The notes under the pieces: model-generated | Databases searched by the model: none | What the model was told of the DNA's origin: nothing | The model's input: the letters and a program-made list of their open reading frames with translations, nothing else | Shown: piece after piece, positions 1 through 8,797 of the stretch | Layout of the letters: the number at the start of each line of letters is the position of its first letter | Position numbering within the stretch: the first letter of the stretch is position 1 | Position numbers and translations under genes: made by a program | Source: Bolinopsis microptera | Lineage: Eukaryota > Ctenophora > Tentaculata > Lobata > Bolinopsidae | Direction of reading: 5' to 3' | Length of the DNA stretch: 64,000 nt | Assembly: GCF_026151205.1 (NCBI RefSeq) | Contig: NC_087078.1 | Span: 3,737,675 to 3,801,674 of the forward strand

Positions 1-272
1 ATTGTAACAGCATTGTAACAGCATTGTAACAGCATTGTAACAGCATTGTAACAGCATTGTAACAGAATTGTAACAGCATTGTAACAGCATTGTAACAGTA
101 TTGTAACAGCATTGTAACAGTATTGTAACAGCATTGTAACAGTATTGTAACAGTATTGTAACAGCATTGTAACAGCATTGTAACAGCATTGTAACAGCAT
201 TGTAACAGCATTGTAACAGCATTGTAACAGCATTGTAACAGCATTGTAACTGCATTGTAACTGCATTGTAAC
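1..272. repeat. 11-bp minisatellite (ATTGTAACAGC)n
   Basis: About 25 head-to-tail copies of ATTGTAACAGC with single-base variants (GCATTG or GTATTG, AACAG or AACTG). The array runs off the left edge of the window and stops about 18 bp before a splice acceptor, so it lies in the last intron of the cyclase gene that follows. Confidence 0.97.
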
Positions 273-290
273 AGTATTTAATAACTGCAG

Positions 291-548
291 GGTAAAGGGA
301 TGATGAGGACGTACTTCCTGCTAGGTACTAAAACAACTCCCCAGCAGCCCACTAACCCAGCGTTACTGACCCCGCCCACTCGACCCCGGACTCTGGCTCC
401 ACTTCACCACAAACCAGCCGAGGTGCTGACTGTAGAGCACTCCCACAATCCCACACTGGTCGTTACCCCAGTTAACACTGGTAAACAGACTGGTACTGTC
501 AGTATTAACAACACTGCTGGCACCCACCCAACACCAATCTGTGCATGA
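291..548 (+). CDS. Last exon of a class III adenylate/guanylate cyclase
   Basis: Follows a clean acceptor (ATAACTGCAG) and opens with the residues GKGMMRTYFLLG. A G-K-G-x-M-x-T-Y-F-L segment is the conserved final strand of the class III nucleotidyl cyclase catalytic domain, the enzymes that make cAMP or cGMP from ATP or GTP. About 70 residues rich in Pro, Thr and His follow, ending in TGA at 546-548; such tails vary freely between family members. Only the C-terminus is in the window, so receptor, transmembrane and soluble types cannot be told apart. The catalytic exons must lie to the left. The family call rests on this short motif plus correct splice phase. Confidence 0.72.
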   Translation, partial: GKGMMRTYFLLGTKTTPQQPTNPALLTPPTRPRTLAPLHHKPAEVLTVEHSHNPTLVVTPVNTGKQTGTVSINNTAGTHPTPICA

Positions 549-1395
549 TAAACACCACCTGAGTGTATACTGTGGCTAGATTGTAGCAAGTACTATTCAG
601 AAACAACTAAGTCACTTCAAGTCACTTAAATATGGGTTAATTCAGACTAAGAATTAGACCAATAAGCAACTGAGCTCCATTTCTTCTAAACTGATCTGCA
701 AATTTGTAAAGAATCTGGTTCGGCCCCGAAATGAGGTGTGTTTCAGTTCTGACCCAACAGTGGCGTTACGAAGTGCCTTGCTGACCAGGACTGTAGAAGT
801 TTTGTTCTGATGTTTTCAGGATGGCAATGGTAGAGAAGGAAAGTGTAGCCAGCATACTTATACGCAGTCTAAAGAAACAATGACTGAATGACCGATATTT
901 ATTGATATAATAATAATATGCAACATATTTTTGTTTATTTCCGCAATTTTTCCCGGCCCCAGTATCAATAAGAGGCATGATGATTAAATAAAACAATAAA
1001 TTATGATTCTATAGTCACATGCATTGTATATACCTGTTACTGCTTTTTAGTCTAACAAATGTCAATATAAAATGATGAATCTAAATTTAATAAAATATAA
1101 TCAACATTTTATCGGGCCAAGAACTGTGGGTTTTTAGATTTCTAGCTGACAAGACTGAGTTGATCCTTCAATTTTCATTCTTCGGATTTTACCTGAAAAA
1201 TTAATGTTTTCAGTGCTTCAAGATAGGGGGCGCATTTTAAAAAATGTTAAAAAATGCAACATGACCTTTAAATTGATATTCCGGTGACAAAAGATAAGTC
1301 ATTACTTGCCAGTCCTTCCAATTCACTTCAGCTGAAAAAGAGTTAATAACTATTGATCGTGACTTAGAATAACATTAACCGGTTAATATAAAATA
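549..1395. other. Intergenic: 3' flanks of two converging genes
   Basis: Lies between the stop codon of the cyclase gene on the plus strand and that of the minus-strand gene. AT-rich, with AATAAA at about 987-992 that could serve as a plus-strand poly(A) signal. No further exon could be supported. Confidence 0.5.
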
Positions 1396-4300
1396 CTAAA
1401 GAATAAAGAGAAGATAAAATGATGAAAACAGACCGTTTTGTACAGCGTACACTAGCGGTCCTACATCATCCACAGCCACTTTGATAGTAGGCCCCACTTC
1501 ATCATCCCAGCAATTAGCACGAGTATTAGCCCTCCCTCTCAGTGACACCTTCCCACTCCTCTTCCTCGGATAGATATCCCTCATGTTGATCCTGTACTGG
1601 GGAGGCGGAGGTCTGGGGCCCGTGTGGAATGTGAGTGGGGTTTTGCGGGGTCTTCTCGGTTTTGAAGGTTGGTATAGACAATCTGGGTTAACCTGAAAGT
1701 TTTTATGACGAGGAATATAAATTATTATGCTAACCTTGTGTTATAACAGATAATTTGAACTATGCTAAGTTGAACTCATTAACAGATAATGTGAACCTGC
1801 TGGTACTACCCCTGACCTACGTTGGGTATGACGAATTTCTTTTTCTTGATCTTGTTCTGCTTTGCATTGTTATATTTTTGAACAAGACTGAAGGATCTGG
1901 GACCAGCTGGTTTTGCAAGACTGCTTGGTGGTGAGTACGCTTTCTCCGCTAGAGTTTTTGATTTGTCTTTCAGTCGTGTCATTCTGTTTCGAGCATGCTC
2001 TGAGAGGGGATTGGTTCACTGCTTCAGGGGACAAAACAATATCATTGACAGGTGAAAGTTAGCCAGTTCCACTAGAAATAAGGGCACTTGAAACCCAAAA
2101 GCTTTGAGATACAGCTGTCAGCTGTAACAGAACTATCTTATCTTATCTTTACTTACGATAATAGCATGAGGGGAGAAGTATCTGTTCAGAAGTATCACAA
2201 TCTTTATCTTTATCAGTATCCCTTTTACAAATTCTATTAGTATCAGCAGTTCCACAAGTAGCTTTCTTAGGAGGCGGCCTCTCCTTCTGAGGCACCAGGG
2301 ATATCATTTCTCTTGCACTTTTCGTTTGCGATGTTTCACTTTCACTTTCACAACTCTCTCCTGAACTTTATAATTAGCTGAATTGTTGTTTTCTCTCTCG
2401 AATGGAAACTTCTCTCCGGTTATTTTTGATTTGAAGCAGTTCAATTTATAAAAATTTAGAAACAGTTGAATTTATAAACAATCTCAAAAACACTTACCCA
2501 AAATAGAGGTCCTTCCGCAGTTTGGGTTGACACATTTAACCTTTATATTATCAGAAAACGTCACTTGCTTCTTCAGCCCTTTTCTTTTCTTAACTTGGTC
2601 TCCATAAGTAGTTAACTTGGCAGAACTAAGTTTAGCATCTGGTGTCCTAGCAACTACAATCTGTTTGTCAATGTTTTGTTTGGTGTCAGGAGTGTAGGCT
2701 AGAGCAGCTGGAGATAGAGAAGGGGTGGTGGTGGTTGTGGTCCGTGGTGTGGTGATCCGTGTTTGAGTGGTGGCAGGAGTTCCGTGAGTACCACAATCAC
2801 CTGAAAAGGAGCAAGTTTAACTGAAACCTTGACTACTTTTTAGAAGTCAGCTGTTATGATGAATGTGGATTGTGGGGTTAATATCCCAAGGATTTGTTAA
2901 ATTTATTATAAACCATAATATAACCACTACATTATTACAGACCATGATATAACCACTATAATAAGAATACATTTAAAGAATTTAAGATTTTACCGTTGCA
3001 GTTACTGTGAGCCTCACATTTGTCTCCATATTCATTGTGACTGTACCTGAAACACTCTCGTATTTAGTAAAACTGCTGAGTTATTGTTGCGTTACAACTA
3101 CACACGGGTTATCTGAGTAAAACAAGGATATCTCTGACAGGAATTATCACGTACCTTTGATTGGTGGCATCTCTAGAGACACTCTGTTCAGCATTAATAA
3201 CTCCACCCATTACACCCTGCAAATATCCCCGTAAACAATACCCGCCACAATTTGTTCAAATTCTAAAGCTAGTAAAACCATACGATGTACCTGCAGCATG
3301 AAGCTGAATTAATAATTCTAACAGATAATAACCTGCTCGTAAAGGTCGATCACAGTGCGACATTGGTCCAGCTTTGAGACTTCAAATGCGGACGGTTTCG
3401 TCAGCTTATGGATACTGAAATGCGACTTTAATTGAAATCATATTGTAATATGGGACATCGAGCTTCATATCTACAAATGAAGAAACAGTGCTGTGGGTAA
3501 ATTTTGGCTTAGTGGTGTTACCTGGTGGAGCTCACTAAATTATTGCAGCTCTGCATCTATCTACTAAACTAACTAACTAATTTAACTTACTAATCTAACT
3601 AACTAAACTAACTAACTAATCTAACTAACTAACTTAATTAACTAATATAACTTACTAATCTAACTAACTAAACTAACTAACTAATCTAATTAACTAATTT
3701 AACTTACTAATCTAACTAACTAAACTAACTAACTAATCTAACTAACTAACTTAATTAACTAATATAACTTACTAAACTAACTAACTAATCTAACTAACTA
3801 ATCTAACTAACTAATCTAACTAACTAACTTAATTAACTAATATAACTTACTAAACTAACTAACTAATCTAACTAACTAACTTAATTAACTAATATAACTT
3901 ACTAAACTAACTAACTAATCTAACTAACTAACTTAATTAACTAATCTAACTAACTTGCATTTTCCGGGGTGTTCGCACGTTATGTGCCCGCTCTTGTCAG
4001 TTGCGTGATGACACAGAAGAGTTCTCGGAGTGGGAGGAAGAGAGTCAGGGAACAACGTCTTGGTTTCTCTGTAGGGAGATTATTAGGTGGTAACCAGGTG
4101 GTAACTAGTTGGTTGCTGAGTGGTAACTAAGTGGTAACTAAGTGGTAACTAGTTGGCAACTAAGTGGTAAATAAGTGATTACTAGGTGGTAACTAGGTGG
4201 TTATTAAGTGATAATTAGGTGGTAACTAGATGGTTACTAATTGATAACTAGGTGGTAACTAGGTGGTTACTAATTGATAACTAGGTGGTAACTAGGTGGT

Positions 4301-6813
4301 TACTAAGTGATAACTAGGTGGTAACTAGGTGGTTACTAAGTGATAACTAGGTGGTTACTAAGTGATAACTAGGTGGTTACTAAGTGATAACTAGGTGGTA
4401 ACTAAGTGGTAACTACCAGTGGAAATCTAGTCAATTCAAATATCTGCTTGCTTGGTACTCATGGTCGATACAATCACAGCCCAACCAACTATACTTGATC
4501 AGACCGATTCACCTACATGTGCATACGCCATCTGGGAGCCGTCAGTTGAGCTTGCTCTCTGACTCGTGGGTTGAAAACATCGTGTACAATACTTCGTGAG
4601 TAGTACAGTACTTCACAACGATAACCCGCCTCCCCAACCAAATCTCTTAAATTAATAACATTACACACAGTATGCACACTCACAAATATGGCAGTGAGTA
4701 TCCCAGCTGCATATAATGCAGTGTACTAATAGCAGCAGATATGAGATAACAACACGATTGCTTACTGATAGGCGTGCAAGAAATTCCTGAGCTGAATAGG
4801 GCCGGTAGCTCAATTGGTAGAGCACCAGGCATGTAACTCGGAGGTTGGCGGATCATACCCGCCCCGGCACTATGCCGGCCCATGATTTTCCGAATCGCTT
4901 ACCAGTGGAAATCTAGTCAATTCAAATATCTGCTTGCTTGGTACTCATGGTCGATACAATCACAGCCCAACCAACTATACTTGATCAGACCGATTCACCT
5001 ACATGTGCATACGCCATCTGGGAGCCGTCAGTTGAGCTTGCTCTCTGACTCGTGGGTTGAAAACATCGTGTACAATACTTCGTGAGTAGTACAGTACTTC
5101 ACAACGATAACCCGCCTCCCCAACCAAATCTCTTAAATTAATAACATTACACACAGTATGCACACTCACAAATATGGCAGTGAGTATCCCAGCTGCATAT
5201 AATGCAGTGTACTAATAGCAGCAGATATGAGATAACAACACGATTGCTTACTGATAGGCGTGCAAGAAATTCCTGAGCTGAATAGGGCCGGTAGCTCAAT
5301 TGGTAGAGCACCAGGCATGTAACTCGGAGGTTGGCGGATCATACCCGCCCCGGCACTATGCCGGCCCATGATTTTCCGAATCGCTTACCAGTGGAAATCT
5401 AGTCAATTCAAATATCTGCTTGCTTGGTACTCATGGTCGATACAATCACAGCCCAACCAACTATACTTGATCAGACCGATTCACCTACATGTGCATACGC
5501 CATCTGGGAGCCGTCAGTTGAGCTTGCTCTCTGACTCGTGGGTTGAAAACATCGTGTACAATACTTCGTGAGTAGTACAGTACTTCACAACGATAACCCG
5601 CCTCCCCAACCAAATCTCTTAAATTAATAACATTACACACAGTATGCACACTCACAAATATGGCAGTGAGTATCCCAGCTGCATATAATGCAGTGTACTA
5701 ATAGCAGCAGATATGAGATAACAACACGATTGCTTACTGATAGGCGTGCAAGAAATTCCTGAGCTGAATAGGGCCGGTAGCTCAATTGGTAGAGCACCAG
5801 GCATGTAACTCGGAGGTTGGCGGATCATACCCGCCCCGGCACTATGCCGGCCCATGATTTTCCGAATCGCTTACCAGTGGAAATCTAGTCAATTCAAATA
5901 TCTGCTTGCTTGGTACTCATGGTCGATACAATCACAGCCCAACCAACTATACTTGATCAGACCGATTCACCTACATGTGCATACGCCATCTGGGAGCCGT
6001 CAGTTGAGCTTGCTCTCTGACTCGTGGGTTGAAAACATCGTGTACAATACTTCGTGAGTAGTACAGTACTTCACAACGATAACCCGCCTCCCCAACCAAA
6101 TCTCTTAAGTGGTAACTAGGTGGTGTTGTAGTAAGAGAGTCAGGAAACAATGTCTAGGCTTCTCTGTAGGTAATAATTCCAAATAGTTGATGGTTCTAAG
6201 TCCACATAGTCACACTGGGATAATAAAATAAATTAACGTTAAGAAAGTTATTTTACGTACGCGATTTCATCTTTTGGGTCTGCATACTTTTTAATTATCG
6301 TTATTTTAGGTTTAGGTGATATGAAGTTGTCGTAATTCCCTCTCCATACGTCTACTGTACTCGATCTTTTGGGCTGTGCTGCCTAAGAAAGGGACAATAT
6401 TGTGTTTCAGAATAAAATAAAACCAATTTTGTAATTGCTCATTCTATTCTGGATATTTTGATGATTACGAGATGCTTATTTTGTTAATTAATGATAATAT
6501 TCTTTATTCCCCAGTTTTATTCTGGGTTTCATAGTGTAATGAAGGTTTAAAAATGTTAACTGCGGACGAAATTAACATTAGAAGAATGTTGGCTACATCT
6601 TGGTTGCAGTTATCATATTGATAAGCTGTGAAAATGTACCTAATGTGATCAAAATTATCTAATATCTGGAAGTTCTGCTGGAAAGAAACAGAAAGCACCA
6701 ACCTGCTTGCCTCCGAGGTTTCTCAAAAGGAGGGCCAAATTGTCAGGATCATTGTTTCTAAAGGGGTTCTCGAACCACATCACAAATTCACATGCTATAT
6801 TTACATATACCGG
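1396..6813 (-). CDS. Unrecognised seven-exon gene with an RVxF-like motif
   Basis: Seven minus-strand exons join in one frame: 6703-6813, 6261-6382, 3333-3414, 3155-3216, 2994-3046, 2498-2800 and 1396-1682. All internal donors are GT (gtaagtg, gtacgtg, gtaaaat and similar) and all acceptors AG, and every phase agrees, which is strong evidence of a real gene. The visible product is about 330 residues and lacks its N-terminus. In order it has a segment with MWFENPFRNNDPDN, a basic stretch, a Cys-bearing segment (GDKCEAHSNCNGDCGTHG), a Thr-rich run, KKQVTFSDN, a CVNPNCG pair and a basic Pro-rich part. KKQVTF fits the RVxF docking consensus for protein phosphatase 1, but that alone proves nothing. 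The last exon is taken to a TAA at 1396; a donor near 1430 is possible instead. No family was recognised. The third intron from the 3' end of the visible gene aside, the long second intron (3415-6260) carries the tandem arrays described separately. Confidence 0.75.
3541..3957. repeat. CTAA-based tandem repeat
   Basis: Runs of CTAACTAA with higher-order blocks containing TTAATTAACTAATATAACTTACTAAA that recur about every 70 bp. Intronic in the minus-strand gene. Confidence 0.92.
4083..4412. repeat. 11-bp minisatellite (GGTAACTAGGT)n, left block
   Basis: Degenerate 11-bp units alternating GGTAACTAGGT and GGTTACTAAGT, about 30 copies. The 486-bp array interrupts it at 4415, and a short remainder (GTGGTAACTAGGTGGT) resumes at about 6107-6125. 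The larger array therefore sits inside this minisatellite. Confidence 0.9.
4799..4871 (+). ncRNA. tRNA-like segment, copy 1
   Basis: Has a 7-bp acceptor stem with one mismatch, a D arm of GCTC/GAGC (fitting an A box), an imperfect anticodon stem with loop CATGTAA, and a perfect 5-bp T stem GGCGG/CCGCC. Against function: position 33 is A instead of U, the anticodon stem has an A-C mismatch, and the T loop ATCATAC departs from UUCRANY, so the B box is poor. I read it as a tRNA-derived pseudogene or a SINE-like head. By position the anticodon would be TGT (Thr), which is unreliable. Confidence 0.4.
5285..5357 (+). ncRNA. tRNA-like segment, copy 2
   Basis: Same sequence as the segment at 4799-4871, one 486-bp unit later. 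Confidence 0.4.
5771..5843 (+). ncRNA. tRNA-like segment, copy 3
   Basis: Same sequence as the segment at 4799-4871, two 486-bp units later. The fourth, partial unit ends before this part. Confidence 0.4.
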
Positions 6814-7915
6814 CTAAAAATACAAGTTTTTAGTCCGATAGAACTAAAATCAAAGCGCCGAGAATAACAAGCAAATGAGAAAAGTAATCGTGAATGACAA
6901 GTCTTGTTGTACAGATCACGTGACCACGTGTATAACGGTAGCTGTTGTCTTGCTTAACAGGCAATTGATTTTAGTTATAGCTTCCAATCAATAGCAGTGC
7001 TCCATTTCATATACAAAACGCTCTAGTTTTTATATACGAGACAAAAGCAGCGGTGTATACAGTTTAGCGCTGCAAATGCTAAGTTGCAAAAAACAAACAA
7101 AGGATGCTCCTGAAAATGAATGGAACAATTTAACAATGACAAATTGTACGCAATCAGTTTATTTACTGCTGAATGAGCTATTGAGTGAATACAGTGGTCT
7201 CTATGACTAGTAGCCACATTATGGTTCATTGTAGTCAGAAATCCAATCCAGACTCTCTAGACTCTAGTCTTTAGGTTTTTAAAATTATCCACAATTCTAA
7301 TAATATATATTACTCACGGAATGGTTGATGACCTGGCTAGCTAAGTGTACTAATTAAAGGCGTTACATGTTAGTTGCATGATTGTACTACTCTAATATGG
7401 TACTAATATCTACTACAGCAGTCTGCTTATCTCAACAATTAGTTCACAGCTGATATATTCTGAATAAGTTAAAAGGGGTTTAAAGCTCGAAAGATACTAA
7501 CATCCGTGGTTTAACCGCAGAACTGTGTAGTTGATGTACAACAATCACAGAGGACAGAAAGAAGCTGGGTTTACAGAGCGCTATAAGTCAGCTTGTGGTA
7601 TTACCTGCATGTTATTTGTTGTAGGACTAACTATCAATAACTTCTGGTAATATCATCAATCATCATGAGGGACCCGCGCGCTAGGAATTACTTCTCACGC
7701 ATCAGCTGCTTTTGGTCCCATGGAAAAATATTGTTCCTAGCCGATATTATCAGCGCTCAAAAGTCAGTGGCTAAATATAATTGTATATAGTATTGCGGTA
7801 GTGATTTTCAATCGCCCGCTCTGAAAATCGAGTCTAAAAATCTATCTTCTCTTACATTTTTTGAGCAATAACCCTCAAACTTTTAGGATATGTTCTTAGG
7901 ATCAATATTGATATA
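6814..7915. other. No supported gene
   Basis: AT-rich DNA upstream of the first visible exon of the minus-strand gene. The missing 5' exon(s) of that gene or of the zinc-finger gene could lie here, but no exon with matching phase was found. Confidence 0.4.
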
Positions 7916-8753
7916 CCTTATCGGACCTTATTTGGACGGACATTACTTGAACGCTGGAGGCCCTAGCGTTCATCTTAATGTCCGTTCAAATAAAGTCCGT
8001 TCAATTAATGTCCGTCCATGTTAAAGTCCGTTGAATTTTTTTCAAAATTTGTTTCATTTCGAACTTTTTGTCCAGAATATTACAACAACTATTATATGAC
8101 AGCTTTTTAATTTCAGTCAATTTCAATAGCTATCATAAAAGTTAAACTAAACTATATCGTTGGATTAATAAAAACAAGGTATCATAAAATTTTAACAATC
8201 TGAATTGTAAATATCACATTATTGCATGATCACTATCTTGAAGTTGATCTTTGGCTTCTTCTACCTCCACATTTTCTATTACAACTGGTTGTCTGTCCAA
8301 CTCGTAGTCGTACCGGGCAATGGACGATCCCAACTGCTCTACTAGAGAGATACTTGAATGCCTAAAGTACAGCTTAAGCTTTATCTCTAGCCCCCCACTT
8401 GGTATAGGCGACCTTCGGTGGCTTAGCCTTATGTAAGCTACGATACCTTCTACCATACCACCCATCTCGATAAAGTAGAAGACAAACCGGGATATCTCCC
8501 TATAAGGTATGTGACCGACGGTATCTAATTTAGTCCTGTAGGTACCTTCGTACCTTATCTGCACAGCGCAAGATAGGCTTATTGTATGAAAAACATGGAT
8601 TTAAAATCATTTGCTAAAATTAAAAAAGCGTCAAAAAATGATGAAAAAAAATCGGATTTTTGATGGTTTTGATTGCCTTCTAGCGTTCATATTAATGTCC
8701 GTTCATAATTATGTCCGTTCAAGTAATGTCCGTCCAAATAAGGTCCGATAAGG
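7916..8753. mobile_element. TA-flanked TIR DNA element, copy 1
   Basis: Starts CCTTATCGGACCTTATTTGG and ends with its inverse complement, flanked by TA on both sides. Both ends carry repeated ATGTCCGTTCAA-type motifs just inside the TIR. A minus-strand open frame (8214-8564) shares most of its sequence with copy 2. No recognisable transposase domain, so it is probably a non-autonomous or decayed DNA transposon. It lies 44 bp before the first visible zinc-finger exon. Confidence 0.85.
8214..8564 (-). CDS. Open frame in TIR element, transposon-derived
   Basis: 116 codons inside the TIR element; the start is arbitrary. The segment from about LSHRRSPIP to the C-terminus (about 75 residues, including LVEQLGSSIARYDYEL and an acidic end DSDHAIM) is nearly the same in the second copy at 17385-17627. 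Two copies keeping the frame suggest descent from a real element-encoded protein. No catalytic motif is visible and I cannot assign a family. Confidence 0.4.
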   Translation of the reverse strand: MQIRYEGTYRTKLDTVGHIPYREISRFVFYFIEMGGMVEGIVAYIRLSHRRSPIPSGGLEIKLKLYFRHSSISLVEQLGSSIARYDYELDRQPVVIENVEVEEAKDQLQDSDHAIM

Positions 8754-8797
8754 TAATAGTATATTTAACAGCTTATATCTACTACTGTATATTTCAG

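Larger units (their letters stand above)
4415..6108. repeat. 486-bp tandem array, about 3.5 copies
   Basis: Units begin at 4415, 4901, 5387 and 5873 (exact 486-bp spacing). Three are complete and the fourth stops after about 236 bp at CTCTTAA. The copies look identical by eye, which implies recent amplification, homogenisation or an assembly artefact. Each full unit contains one tRNA-like segment. The 67-residue open frames repeated in each unit have no recognisable content and are not treated as genes. Confidence 0.95.

Noticed and set aside
4680-6057. Repeated 67-residue open frames on both strands
   Set aside because: They recur only because the 486-bp unit is duplicated, have no domain-like content, and overlap the tRNA-like segment on the opposite strand.
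4415-6108. CRISPR array
   Set aside because: Eukaryotic context, 486-bp units without spacers; none of the short-unit arrays alternates repeat and unique spacer either.
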